A stretch of 64,000 bases of DNA, taken from NCBI GenBank assembly GCA_944320355.1, contig CALUHC010000010.1:53376-117375 (forward strand), given 5' to 3'. Source of the DNA: an uncultured Prevotella sp. Lineage in GTDB: Bacteria > Bacteroidota > Bacteroidia > Bacteroidales > Bacteroidaceae. Positions 1 to 8,983 of the stretch are shown one piece after another. Both the position numbers and the translations under genes were made by a program. How positions within the stretch are numbered: the first letter of the stretch is position 1; each line of letters starts with the position of its first letter. Below the pieces are notes generated by a model that saw only the letters and a program-made list of their open reading frames with translations, was not told where the DNA came from and ran no database searches.

Positions 1-1137
1 GCGCGTGAACAGCCCGCCGAACGAGCCCACATGGACTGAATATATCCATCCGCGCAGCTTGCCCGAAGGGGCTGAGCCGGCATAGAGCGTGGAACCGCTG
101 ATGCTCCCCGACGCCTTGTCGAAGGTGTAGCGGTCGGCGGCGCGGCTGTTGCCAAAGCCTCCATGCGACACTGTCGCCGTGCCGCTGCCCACGGTTATGC
201 GGCTGAAACCGGGATTGCCGGCCTTCAGCCTGTCGCAGACAGCCTGCCAACCGGCATATTCGCTACCCGCCGCGAGCTGCCTCTCGCCATGCCCGCCGCG
301 ACCCTCGCCGCGGCCTCCGCGGTTGCCATGGCTGGCTCCGCCGCCTGCGCTGCGCTCCTTGCCAGCGCCTGCGCCACCGGCATCAGCACCGCCGTGCGCC
401 GACGCCACTGCCGCCTTGGCAGCCGGCCTGCCAGAGCCTTGGCCCTGCTCCACGCCAAAAACGGCATAGAAGCCTGTGCGATACCACCCGAACGACCACG
501 TAAGGCCGGTGAGAGCCATAGCGAGCAACAGCAGCACCACATACATTCCGCCGGCCATGTGCAGACTGTGCCAGAAACGGAAAGCCCCGCGACCTACGGT
601 GACAGTGAGCCTGCGGCGCAGCTCACCGCGCCTGCGCGGCCACCACAACACCACGCCCGACACGAGCGCGAGCACGAACATGATGACCGAAATGCCTACA
701 ACCATCTTGCCGACGGTCATGTCGCCGCGCTGCTCGGGGGCGTCGAAGAGCCAGCGATGCAGGAAAAACATCGCGGTGAAGAACGCCGAACGCTCGTGGC
801 GGCCCTTCACTTCGCCAGTGTATTGGTCCACGTAGAGGGCGGCGCGGTGGGGTTTCGACAGACTCACCTCGTAGGTCCGGGACGGGTCTGCATACACCGT
901 CACGCCCGTTATCGACACGCTGTCGGGCAGCGACCGCCCCACCCTCTCCATCAGGACGCCCATGGGCAGCGCGCCGCCAGAGGCATCGTCCACATAGAAG
1001 AGGCTGCGGCGGGTCAGCATATCCACCTCGTCCTCAAACACAAGCATGGCACCCGTGAAGCACACCACTACCATGACCAGCCCCAACGGCACGGACATCC
1101 ACAGGTGAATCTTGCGAAATAGTTTTCTCGTTGTCAT
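1..1137 (-). CDS. PepSY-associated transmembrane protein (XusC-like), 3' end cut by window edge
   Basis: About 379 N-terminal residues are visible from ATG at 1137; the stop lies outside the window. The protein opens with MTTRKLFRKIHLW and a hydrophobic helix (about residues 13-30), followed by a periplasmic PepSY-like part, then two further membrane segments near residues 130-165 and 190-215. This is the PepSY_TM inner-membrane family found beside TonB-dependent siderophore receptors, where it is thought to reduce or strip iron from an imported complex. Downstream of the last visible helix there is a roughly 55-residue Gly/Ala/His/Arg-rich insert (about residues 226-285) before a second PepSY-like stretch; this low-complexity insert is unusual. 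It is the last gene of the set with the DUF4374 lipoprotein and the TonB receptor. The family call is strong; the exact substrate is inferred. Confidence 0.85.
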   Translation of the reverse strand, partial: MTTRKLFRKIHLWMSVPLGLVMVVVCFTGAMLVFEDEVDMLTRRSLFYVDDASGGALPMGVLMERVGRSLPDSVSITGVTVYADPSRTYEVSLSKPHRAALYVDQYTGEVKGRHERSAFFTAMFFLHRWLFDAPEQRGDMTVGKMVVGISVIMFVLALVSGVVLWWPRRRGELRRRLTVTVGRGAFRFWHSLHMAGGMYVVLLLLAMALTGLTWSFGWYRTGFYAVFGVEQGQGSGRPAAKAAVASAHGGADAGGAGAGKERSAGGGASHGNRGGRGEGRGGHGERQLAAGSEYAGWQAVCDRLKAGNPGFSRITVGSGTATVSHGGFGNSRAADRYTFDKASGSISGSTLYAGSAPSGKLRGWIYSVHVGSFGGLFTR

Positions 1138-1413
1138 TTTTTCAAGAAATTGTTTTTGTCGGGAATTAAAGAAGTCAACGGGAGTTATCGCCCCACTTCG
1201 TTCCGCTCGGGAAGTTAACGGACAAATGTTTTGCGTTTGGCGTAGACCAAGCCTCCACTTGCTAAGGCCGGAAGGGCCTCTCCGTTCATACTGCCACTAA
1301 GTAGAGGGGAGGCGGAGGCGACTCCCCATCACTCCCAATCGGATGTGCGTTTGCTGTCAAATGGCCGTGCCATTCCGCACGGCCATTCTCAACTTTCCAG
1401 TCTCAATTCTCAA
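1138..1413. repeat. Gene-free gap with GTTAACGG-type repeats and a hairpin
   Basis: This gap between two genes of the iron locus has degenerate copies of the AGTTAACGG motif (about 1168-1216) and a 10-11 bp inverted repeat at 1360-1387. No promoter or gene is seen, so the flanking genes may still share a transcript. Confidence 0.5.
1360..1387. terminator. Hairpin downstream of the DUF4374 gene
   Basis: AATGGCCGTGC and its complement GCACGGCCATT flank a 6-base loop just after the DUF4374 stop codon. There is no T-run on either side, so it may be a processing or stability hairpin rather than a strong terminator. Confidence 0.45.
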
Positions 1414-2859
1414 TTAATCTATGCGTCCCACGGCGGTGAGCGTGGTCGCGCCGGATACAGTGAGGCTCTTTGTGGCAACCGCCGTCGACGGGTCTATCTT
1501 CCAAATGGCAGGCGAACCAGACTCCGTGTTCACCGAGATGTAGGCCGCGCCGCCCTCCATGTAGGGCGTGGTGCCATAGCCCGACACGTCGGTAGGCAGC
1601 CCCGTGACCTCCGTCAGCTTCTTGCTCTCGGCACTGAACACGGCGAGGCGGTTAGCCGTCTTGGTCGAAGAGGTGATGGGCGCGTCGTACATCAGGAACA
1701 GGAACTTGTCGTCGCCGATGTACCAACTGCGCATAATGCCGTTCTGCGACAGCTCTTCGAGATTGCAGTAATAGTCGTCGAACTCCTCTGTCTCGGTGTC
1801 TATGCGCACCACTCCGGCGGGCAGCGTGGTCTGCTGGCGCACATCACTCATGGTCTTGGCGTAGCTCGGCGAGATGACATAGACGTAACGGCCGTCGTCG
1901 GTGGCCCATATCATCTGGTAATACTGCGAGCGGTTGCGTCCGCAGGCATAGCTTATCTTGCCCGTCTTCAGTATTTTCTTCTCCTTGAGGGTGTTGTCCG
2001 TGAATATGGCCACCCAGCAAGAGTCGGGCCATTGCGTCCACTGCAGCTCGTCTTTCTCATAGCCCGCGCTGCCGCTGCCGCCGCTTTCGGTCTTTATCAG
2101 GTCCTCGAAGCCCGGGCGCACCCACTTGTATTGCGTGCGGGCATCGTCCGTAAACTGCTGGCATCCGTACTGCGACAGCCCCATCGGAACGGCCACGCTG
2201 TAGACCTTGCTGTCCACCTGCTCCAGTCCGGAGAGCGTTATGTACTCGCCGTTGCCGAGAAAGTTCTCGCAGATATAGCTGCGGTCGGTCACTATCGCGT
2301 CAGAGCCGGTGCCTCCGGTGGTGTTGCTCGTGAAGGTCTCGTCGTCCACATCGAGGTATCCCACCTTTATTACATAAGGCACATATCCCGTCTGCGGGTC
2401 GGCCCACGAGGGGTCTCCCTCTCCGCTCGACGTGGTCATTATCTTGTCATCGTATATCCCGTAGGTGGTGAATCGCGTCACGAAGTACTCGTTGTCGCGC
2501 TGCCTTATCTGCCCGGTGGCGGCGTCGCGCTCGTAAGAGAACGTGGTTCCGGCGTCGCCCTGGTGGTAGTTGAGGGCGTAGAGGTACTTGTTTGAGTGGA
2601 ACACCCAGTAGGTGGCTCCCTCGTTGGTGAGGCCTACGGGCGTGATTTCGCCCTCAAGCGACTCTGCCGTGGTGAGCAGGTCGGCCGACGTTCCCGAACC
2701 GCTCACGGTCGTTCCGATTACATACTTGCCGGTCAGCGGGCCGTCCGCGCCGCTTGCTCCGCCGCCGTTGTTGTCGTCGTCAGAGCACGATGTTGTCAAC
2801 ACTCCGGCGGCGATGAACGCCATCGCGCCGGTAATCAAAAGGTTCTTTTGCATTTTCAT
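1414..2859 (-). CDS. DUF4374 surface lipoprotein (XusB-like siderophore binder)
   Basis: The product is 481 residues. A lipoprotein signal ends at TTSC (Cys about residue 25) and is followed directly by SDDDNN, the acidic type of export signal that sends Bacteroidetes lipoproteins to the cell surface. The body has repeated beta-rich blocks typical of a propeller, as in the DUF4374 family. In B. thetaiotaomicron a DUF4374 protein (XusB) captures ferric enterobactin-type siderophores and passes them to its TonB partner. The order TonB receptor, DUF4374, PepSY protein seen here matches that operon. ATG codons lie at 2859 and 2853; either could be used. The family is clear; siderophore binding is inferred from context. 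Confidence 0.85.
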   Translation of the reverse strand: MKMQKNLLITGAMAFIAAGVLTTSCSDDDNNGGGASGADGPLTGKYVIGTTVSGSGTSADLLTTAESLEGEITPVGLTNEGATYWVFHSNKYLYALNYHQGDAGTTFSYERDAATGQIRQRDNEYFVTRFTTYGIYDDKIMTTSSGEGDPSWADPQTGYVPYVIKVGYLDVDDETFTSNTTGGTGSDAIVTDRSYICENFLGNGEYITLSGLEQVDSKVYSVAVPMGLSQYGCQQFTDDARTQYKWVRPGFEDLIKTESGGSGSAGYEKDELQWTQWPDSCWVAIFTDNTLKEKKILKTGKISYACGRNRSQYYQMIWATDDGRYVYVISPSYAKTMSDVRQQTTLPAGVVRIDTETEEFDDYYCNLEELSQNGIMRSWYIGDDKFLFLMYDAPITSSTKTANRLAVFSAESKKLTEVTGLPTDVSGYGTTPYMEGGAAYISVNTESGSPAIWKIDPSTAVATKSLTVSGATTLTAVGRID

Positions 2860-3077
2860 ATCTGTTAAGTTGTTTGTTTCAAACAGGAGTTAGCTGGAGT
2901 TTGGCGCTTCGCGCCGTAGTTAGCGGGAGTTAACGGACGATAGCTTTGCTCACGGAGCGGAACATACGTCCGTTAACTTCGGCGACCGACAGGGAGGTAA
3001 CTTCCGTTAACTCCCCGAGCGGAACGCAGTGGAGTGATAACTTCCGCGAACTTCTTAACTCCCGCGAAGCGCCTTCC
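2860..3077. repeat. Degenerate GTTAACGG repeats inside the iron operon
   Basis: The spacer between the receptor and DUF4374 genes holds at least four degenerate copies of a motif like GGAGTTAACGG in both orientations (for example near 2925-2937, 2971-2978 and 3005-3015). Similar copies occur in other gaps of this window. It looks like a short intergenic repeat that invaded the operon. Confidence 0.5.
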
Positions 3078-5471
3078 TCATCCCCCGAACGCCACCCTCA
3101 CCTTGGCGTAGAAGGCGCGACCAGCCTTCTGCAGGCTGAAGTTGTCGTAGAGATTCTCGTTGGTCAGGTTGCGGCACTCCACCGAAAAGTTGTACCGTCC
3201 GCGCCCCATGCTGTAAGAGAGCGACAGGTTGTGCGAGAACTGAGTGGGCACCATGTACTCCTCTCTGTTCACCGCGGCAACGCCTTCAGAATGATAACTG
3301 AAGCTGTGGGTGTACATATTGTCGTACGTAAGGGCCAGCACGTTGTCGCGTCCGCCCAGCCCCGGCCAGCGCAGGGTCACGTCGCTGTCGGCGAAACGGT
3401 AGGGAACGTTGGGCATACGCGACTTGTAGAGCGGGTTCTCCACGGCGTTGCTGCCCACCATCAGCTTCTCGTTGTCCTTCACGTCCATCTGGGTGAAGTT
3501 GCCGCCGAGGCTGAGCCAGCGGCCGAAGGAGTAGCGCACGGAGACACTGCCGCCCGTGGTGCGCACGCGGCCGTAGTTCTCGTAGAACGCGCCCTCGCGG
3601 TTGTTGTCCAGCCCGGCGATGGTGCGCTGGATGTAGTCGCGGGTGTCGCGGTAGATGAGCGAGCCCTCCACGTAGAGCGAGTGGCGGCCCACGGTGCGCG
3701 TGTAGCTCAGGTTGAAGTTCACGTTATGGCTGTTTTCGGGACGTATCATCACGCTGCCGGTCTCCAAGTCCTCGTCGCCGAACATCTCTTCCGTGGTGGG
3801 CAGGCGGTAGGCCTTCTCGTATGAGAGCTTGGCTTGCAGCCCCGGCAGCACGTAATAAGTGCCCGCCGCGCCGTAGCCCCACGAGGAGAGCGAGCGGCTT
3901 TGGCGCACATAGTCGCTCGCGGTGGAGGTTGTGGCCACGGGGCCGGCCACCCACTGGCGGTAGTACTTGCCGAAGGCGGTGACGTTCCAGCGGTCCGACA
4001 GCATGAGCCTGTACGACAGTCCGAGTATGTTCTTGCGCGTCTGCTTGGCTATCGGGTCGGTGTTCTCGCGGCCGTATAGCAGCGACGTGTTTTCGCGGCG
4101 GAAGGCGTTGAACACGTTGTTGAGCGTTATGGCGTGGCCTTGGGCTGGCGAGTAGCTGGCCGTCAGCGTGGCGTTCCAGTTGTCGTTGTCGGCCCTTGAG
4201 TAGAGCAGCGACTGCTCTCCGCCCTCGCTCTTGCGCTCGCGCTCGCCCCGCCAGTTGTATGTGTAGGCGGCGGTGTCCACGTTTGTTGTCGAGTTGCGGT
4301 TGTAGTTGGCCGTGGCCACGAGGCTAAAGCCCTTCAGTATGAGGTTGCGCTTGCTGTATTCGAGCGACGGCATGAGCGAGTGCCCGTATCGGTGCTTCTC
4401 TCCGTAGACCGTTTTCTGGCGCACGCCCGTCTGTATGTCCTTGTACTCATGAGCGTAGCCGAAGCCCAGCATGAGCCTGTCGGCCCAGGGGCGGCCCGTG
4501 AAGCCCACCTTGGCCACCACCGCCTCGTTGTGGTAAGTGTCGTTGAAGCGGCGCACGCGCTCCAGCTTCTTGGTGTTGATGCTGTGGGTGGTGAAGTCGT
4601 ATATGGGCGCATCTACCTCATAGTCGTTGTCGGAATAATTCTGGAATGCGGTCACCTCGTAGGTCAGCCCGTTGCGGAACGTCTGGCCGAAGCTGATGTT
4701 GCTCCTGTGGGTGTTGAACGAGCCGTAGGAGTAAGAGGCGTCGGCAAACCAGCGGCGCGGCCGCTTGTCGGTCACCACGTTGATGACTCCGCCTATCGCG
4801 TCGGTGCCCAGGCCCACGGGCACCACGCCCTTGTAAACCTCTATGCGGTCGGCGAAGGCCACCGGAATGTTGCCCAGCCCGAAGGCAGAGCCCACGCCCT
4901 CTTGCGGCACACCGTCTATGAACACCTTCACGTGCTTGCCGCTGAAGCCGTCTATCATCACGTTCATGTCGGAGCCTACGCCGCCGCTCTCGCGCAGTTT
5001 CAGTCCCGGCGCCTTGGCCAGTGCCTCGCCCAGCGTCTTGGTGGAGTTGCGCATGGAGCGCGCATCCACGGCCACGGCGTTGTAAGACGAGTTCTTCACG
5101 CGGTCAACGCCGCTCGACACCACGCTCACCTCGCCGAGGCTGATGGCCGAGGGGCGCAGCTTCAGGTTCAGCCTCAGCCGCTCGCCGCGCCTCAGCTCCA
5201 CCTTGCGCTCGGCCTTCTCGTAGCCCAAGGCCGAGGCCACGAGCGTGTATGTGCCTGCGGGGGCGTTGATGTGGTATATGCCCTCGGCGTTGGTGGCGCT
5301 GCCATATTGCGTACCTTTCAGAATGATGGTAGCATGCACTGTGCCGCTGCCGTCGTCGGCCAGCACGCGGCCCGACACAGACACGCCGCCACGGTGCTGC
5401 GCGCGGGCAGCCATAGTGGCAAACATCAGAATCGCTATCAGGGTTATCCCGAACTTATTTATACTTGTCAT
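3078..5471 (-). CDS. TonB-dependent outer-membrane receptor (XusA-like)
   Basis: The product is 797 residues. A signal peptide (residues 1-24, cleavage after ARA) precedes a carboxypeptidase-regulatory-like domain (about 30-108), a plug domain (about 120-230, with a DGVPQEG stretch and an IGGVINVVTDK end) and a beta-barrel that ends in an aromatic-rich strand. It would bring a large ligand across the outer membrane using TonB energy. A single plug of this size with an N-terminal regulatory domain fits siderophore or metal receptors rather than SusC. It heads the locus with a DUF4374 lipoprotein and a PepSY membrane protein. A -7 box lies at 5506-5513. Ligand identity is inferred only. Confidence 0.9.
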   Translation of the reverse strand: MTSINKFGITLIAILMFATMAARAQHRGGVSVSGRVLADDGSGTVHATIILKGTQYGSATNAEGIYHINAPAGTYTLVASALGYEKAERKVELRRGERLRLNLKLRPSAISLGEVSVVSSGVDRVKNSSYNAVAVDARSMRNSTKTLGEALAKAPGLKLRESGGVGSDMNVMIDGFSGKHVKVFIDGVPQEGVGSAFGLGNIPVAFADRIEVYKGVVPVGLGTDAIGGVINVVTDKRPRRWFADASYSYGSFNTHRSNISFGQTFRNGLTYEVTAFQNYSDNDYEVDAPIYDFTTHSINTKKLERVRRFNDTYHNEAVVAKVGFTGRPWADRLMLGFGYAHEYKDIQTGVRQKTVYGEKHRYGHSLMPSLEYSKRNLILKGFSLVATANYNRNSTTNVDTAAYTYNWRGERERKSEGGEQSLLYSRADNDNWNATLTASYSPAQGHAITLNNVFNAFRRENTSLLYGRENTDPIAKQTRKNILGLSYRLMLSDRWNVTAFGKYYRQWVAGPVATTSTASDYVRQSRSLSSWGYGAAGTYYVLPGLQAKLSYEKAYRLPTTEEMFGDEDLETGSVMIRPENSHNVNFNLSYTRTVGRHSLYVEGSLIYRDTRDYIQRTIAGLDNNREGAFYENYGRVRTTGGSVSVRYSFGRWLSLGGNFTQMDVKDNEKLMVGSNAVENPLYKSRMPNVPYRFADSDVTLRWPGLGGRDNVLALTYDNMYTHSFSYHSEGVAAVNREEYMVPTQFSHNLSLSYSMGRGRYNFSVECRNLTNENLYDNFSLQKAGRAFYAKVRVAFGG

Positions 5472-5505
5472 AATGTCACTTTTATATGCTTTATTTTGTC
5501 AGGTG

Positions 5506-5536
5506 CAAAGGTAGTACGATATATTTTGTTGCACAA
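5506..5536 (-). promoter_or_regulatory. Promoter of the TonB receptor locus
   Basis: On the minus strand the -7 box TACCTTTG is at 5513-5506 and a TTG that can serve as -33 box lies 20 bp upstream (5536-5534). Confidence 0.6.
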
Positions 5537-5656
5537 TAGCAATATTTTGCGATTTTTCCGCTCACGGTGGCCAAACATTTCACATTGCCAATACCATTTT
5601 TTTATGATTGTGCGACAGCCATGCCACAAATCGCCGGAGATCATGTGGAGCTACGG

Positions 5657-6035
5657 AATTTAACACTTCGTGGAACATCGAAATAGAAACGTGAAACATT
5701 CTCGCGCCGCCTTTCGGGACAGAAAAAGCCACCCCGCATTGCGATATGTGCCGTCTTGCGCTGCAAAACGGCGCGTTTCGCAGCGCAGAACAGGCCATTC
5801 CGCAAACCGAAACGGCACCTTTCGCAGGCCGTTTTCGGCCGGAAAGCACTGTTTTCGGCCCGTTTCAGGCAGATATTTTGGCGTTCACCGCTGCACACTC
5901 CTCGCAGCTCTGTCATTAACCCCGTGTCTACCAACGAATTACCATTGCACACCCGTTTTCGCGTTATTTGCCGGCCAAAGATGCCTTTCGCCGAGAAACG
6001 CGATTCTCGGAGGGCTTCGCACCGTGAAAATTAAC
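5657..6035 (+). repeat. Composite dispersed element, copy A
   Basis: This copy has a head (TTTAACACTTCG, then CATCGAAATAGAAACG, about 5659-5695), a four-unit 22-bp array (5742-5829) and a tail in which TGCACAC (about 5903) and ATTGCACACC (about 5944) bound a C-rich stretch, followed by TTTTCGCGTTATTTGC and ACGCGATTCTC. The same order of blocks occurs in copies B and C. It has no plausible ORF. It fills the gap between the divergent TonB receptor and tryptophanase genes. Confidence 0.7.
5742..5829. repeat. 22-bp phased dyad array (4 units)
   Basis: Units start at 5742, 5764, 5786 and 5808. Each resembles CGAAACGGNNCGTTTTGC plus four variable bases; the units differ by many substitutions but never by length. 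Confidence 0.75.
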
Positions 6036-6201
6036 ATAATTAACGGTCGTTCACCACTCCAAACAAGCCTGCGGCCAACCCACGCCCGCACCTCAGCCCG
6101 CCACAGGCCAGACAGCGCGACAAAGGCAAAAGCGCCGCATGGAATACGCCCGTTCATAATAATTAACACCGGGAAGTGCACCCGGTTACGTATCTTTTTC
6201 G

Positions 6202-6209
6202 TATATTTG
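6202..6209 (+). promoter_or_regulatory. -7 box of tnaA
   Basis: TATATTTG fits the Bacteroidetes -7 consensus TAnnTTTG and lies 88 bp before the tnaA start. No clear -33 box is seen. Confidence 0.5.
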
Positions 6210-6296
6210 TGCCGGAATAACCGCGCAGACGGCTTCCCGCCACGGCAGACTGCCGCACGGCGCTAACCTAAAAACATACCAAAGAGACTAAAAACT

Positions 6297-7673
6297 ATGG
6301 AACTACCATTCGCAGAATCGTGGAAAATCAAGATGGTGGAGCCTATCCGCAAAAGCACGCGCACGGAGCGCGAGCAGTGGATTAAGGAGGCTCACTACAA
6401 CGTGTTTCAGCTCAAGGCAAACCAAGTGTACATCGACCTGCTCACCGACTCGGGCACGGGCGCAATGAGCGACCGCCAGTGGGCCGGCATAATGACGGGC
6501 GACGAGAGCTACGCCGGAGCGGATTCGTTCTTCCGCCTGAAGGAAACGATAACCCGCCTGACGGGTTTTGAGTACGTGATACCCACGCACCAGGGCCGCG
6601 CAGCCGAGAACGTGCTCTTCTCTTACCTCGTCCACGAGGGTGACATCGTGCCCGGCAACTCGCATTTCGACACCACCAAGGGGCACATAGAGGGCCGCAA
6701 GGCCATCGCTCTCGACTGCACCATCGACGAGGCAAGGCAGACCCAGCTCGAAGTGCCCTTCAAGGGCAACGTGGACCCGGCCAAACTGGAGCGCGCCCTG
6801 GCCGAGAACGCCGACCGCATACCCTTCATCATCGTCACCATAACCAACAACACGGCCGGCGGCCAGCCCGTATCGATGGAGAACCTCAGGGCGGTGCGCG
6901 CCGTGGCCGACAAGTACAAGAAGCCCGTTCTCTTCGATTCGGCACGCTTCGCCGAGAACGCTTACTTCATAAAGACGCGCGAGGCAGGATACGCCGACAA
7001 GACAATCAAGGAGATAACCCGCGAGATGTTCGCCCTGGCCGACGGCATGACGATGAGCGCAAAGAAGGACGGCGTGGTGAACATGGGCGGATTCATTGCC
7101 ACCAACCGGCAGGACTGGTATGAGGGCGCAAAGGGATTCTGCGTGCAGTATGAGGGATACCTCACCTACGGAGGCATGAACGGGCGCGACATGAACGCCC
7201 TGGCCATAGGACTGGACGAGAACACCGAGTTTGACAACCTTGAGACACGGATACACCAAGTGAAGCACCTGGCCGACAAGCTCGACGAGTACGGCATCCC
7301 GTACCAGCGCCCGGCTGGCGGACACGCCATTTTCGTGGACGCACCTAAAGTGCTCACCCATGTGCCCAAGGAAGAGTTCCCAGCCCAGACTCTCACCGTG
7401 GAGCTGTACCTTGAGGCCGGCATCCGCGGTTGCGAGATAGGCTACCTGCTGGCCGACCGCGACCCAGTGACGCGCGAGAACCGCTTCGACGGCCTCGACC
7501 TGCTGCGCCTTGCCATTCCGCGCCGCGTATATACAGACAACCACATGGACGTGGTGGCCGCCGCACTCAAGAACGTCTATGACCGCCGCGAGCAGATAAC
7601 GCGCGGCGTGCGCATAGCATGGGAAGCCCCGCTGATGCGCCACTTCACCGTACAGCTGGAGAGACTGCAATGA
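6297..7673 (+). CDS. tnaA: Tryptophanase
   Basis: The 458-residue product splits L-tryptophan into indole, pyruvate and ammonia with PLP in the cytoplasm. Family landmarks are IDLLTDSGTG (about 46-55), PTHQGRAAE (96-104), DSARFAENAYF (214-224) and the PLP lysine in SAKKDG (Lys257). It is told apart from the sister enzyme tyrosine phenol-lyase by Ile381 in RGCEIG, where phenol-lyases carry a functional arginine, and by His449 in MRHFT, where phenol-lyases have phenylalanine. No tnaB permease or TnaC-like leader peptide is seen beside it. The 5' region is instead filled by composite element A. It stands alone as a one-gene unit. Confidence 0.95.
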   Translation: MELPFAESWKIKMVEPIRKSTRTEREQWIKEAHYNVFQLKANQVYIDLLTDSGTGAMSDRQWAGIMTGDESYAGADSFFRLKETITRLTGFEYVIPTHQGRAAENVLFSYLVHEGDIVPGNSHFDTTKGHIEGRKAIALDCTIDEARQTQLEVPFKGNVDPAKLERALAENADRIPFIIVTITNNTAGGQPVSMENLRAVRAVADKYKKPVLFDSARFAENAYFIKTREAGYADKTIKEITREMFALADGMTMSAKKDGVVNMGGFIATNRQDWYEGAKGFCVQYEGYLTYGGMNGRDMNALAIGLDENTEFDNLETRIHQVKHLADKLDEYGIPYQRPAGGHAIFVDAPKVLTHVPKEEFPAQTLTVELYLEAGIRGCEIGYLLADRDPVTRENRFDGLDLLRLAIPRRVYTDNHMDVVAAALKNVYDRREQITRGVRIAWEAPLMRHFTVQLERLQ

Positions 7674-8063
7674 TATATGACTGAGCAGGGAAAGAGAAGC
7701 GGCGCGCTACGTTCCACAGCCGGGGCGGTGGCATATAGTGCCACGCAGCGTCTGTGATGCCGGGGCGGTGCGCCGAGACTCCCTGAATCGTTACCGAAGC
7801 CTGTCGGCGGAGGCTCTGCGCCATGACGCAGCCCACTGTCGGCAGGCTTCGCCGTGCCGTGGCGCGGATGCGTCGGCCGGCTTTGGCCACACCGGCACAA
7901 GGCGTCACGGTGGCAAAAGCCGCGTTTCCGCATGGCGGAGCACGCATAAAAGCACAGCCCATGAGACAGGCATCGTGTAAAAACATGGGCGCAACAACCC
8001 TTGTTTTCGTGAAAAATGTGTAAGTTTGCAGTTGGATATCATAATGCAGAAAGGCAAGAACCG
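7674..8063. other. Gene-free gap after tnaA
   Basis: The gap holds the promoter at 8001-8028 and a small hairpin GTGGC-N6-GCCAC near 7728-7744. The phrase GCCGGGGCGGTG occurs twice (near 7721 and 7759). Nothing else is recognised. Confidence 0.4.
8001..8028 (+). promoter_or_regulatory. Promoter of the Rpn nuclease gene
   Basis: TTG at 8001-8003 and TAAGTTTG at 8021-8028 form a Bacteroidetes-type promoter. Its transcription start would fall near 8035, after the upstream in-frame ATG at 8016, which decides the start in favour of 8064. Confidence 0.6.
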
Positions 8064-8954
8064 ATGAGATACCTTGACCCGAAGGCCGACCTGACCTTCA
8101 AGAAAGTGTTCGGCGAGCACCCCGACTTGGTGATGAGTTTCCTCAACGCCCTGCTGCCGTTCGATGCCCCCGGGGATGAGATAACCGACGTTGAGTACCT
8201 CCCCTCCGAGCTTGTGCCGGACAACCCGCTGCGCAAGAACAGCATAGTCGACGTGCGTTGCCGCGACGGCCACGGTCGGCAGTTCATCGTAGAGATGCAG
8301 ATGGTGTGGTCGCCGGAGTTCAAGCAGCGCGTGCTATTCAACGCCTCGAAGGCATACGTGCGCCAGCTCGGCGGCGGCGAGGACTACTCGCTGCTTCAGC
8401 CGGTCTACTCTCTCAACCTCGTCAACGACATATTCGAGCCAGAACTCGGCGGAGAGTACTACCATTACTACCGTATGGTGCACATGGAGCACACCGGCCG
8501 GGTGATAGACGGGCTGCACCTCGTGTTCGTGGAGCTGCCAAAGTTCAGCCCGCAGTCATACGCCGACAAGCGCATGACGATACTGTGGCTGCGCTACCTC
8601 ACGGAGATTGGCGACAAGACGCAGACCGTTTCGCCGGACCTCATGGCCGAGCCTGCCATCCGCAAGGCCGTGGGCCAGCTTGAGGAGTCGGCCTTCACGG
8701 ACGCACAGCTGCAAGGATACGAGAAGTTCTGGGACATGATCAGCGTGGAGAAGACGCTCGTGGGCAGCGCCGAACGACGCGGCCGGGCGGCAGGATTGGC
8801 CGAGGGACGCGAGGCGGGACTGGCCGAAGGCCGCGCGGCAGGTCGCCGCGAAGGCCTGCTGGCCACGGCGCGCAAGCTGAAGCGAATGGGCATGGACGCA
8901 GCTGATATAGCCGAGGCCACAGGGCTTGGAGCGGCCGAGATAGAAAAACTGTGA
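8064..8954 (+). CDS. Rpn-family PD-(D/E)XK nuclease (recombination-promoting nuclease/putative transposase)
   Basis: The 296-residue product starts YLDPKADLTFKKVFGE, the hallmark opening of this family, which is common in many copies in Bacteroidetes. The nuclease core is visible as Asp63 in SIVDVRC and Glu77-x-Gln79 in VEMQ, the E-x-Q variant of the fold. Members act on DNA; E. coli Rpn proteins raise RecA-independent recombination. The C-terminus (about 248-275) has three tandem AEGR/AAGR-type repeats followed by a short helical segment with an HTH-like ring (MDAADIAEATGL), a common tail of the family. The start at 8064 is preferred because the promoter lies downstream of the longer option. 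It probably stands alone, 29 bp before the GSCFA gene. Confidence 0.85.
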   Translation: MRYLDPKADLTFKKVFGEHPDLVMSFLNALLPFDAPGDEITDVEYLPSELVPDNPLRKNSIVDVRCRDGHGRQFIVEMQMVWSPEFKQRVLFNASKAYVRQLGGGEDYSLLQPVYSLNLVNDIFEPELGGEYYHYYRMVHMEHTGRVIDGLHLVFVELPKFSPQSYADKRMTILWLRYLTEIGDKTQTVSPDLMAEPAIRKAVGQLEESAFTDAQLQGYEKFWDMISVEKTLVGSAERRGRAAGLAEGREAGLAEGRAAGRREGLLATARKLKRMGMDAADIAEATGLGAAEIEKL

Positions 8955-8983
8955 TGCTGTTGACAAGATAAAACGGACAGTAT

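Noticed and set aside
6297-7673. Tyrosine phenol-lyase instead of tryptophanase
   Set aside because: The arginine needed by phenol-lyases is Ile381 here and the tryptophanase histidine is present as His449.
8064-8954. Rpn-type protein as the mover of the MITE-like elements
   Set aside because: The gene is not flanked by the element ends, and Rpn proteins are nucleases not shown to move such elements; no link is visible.
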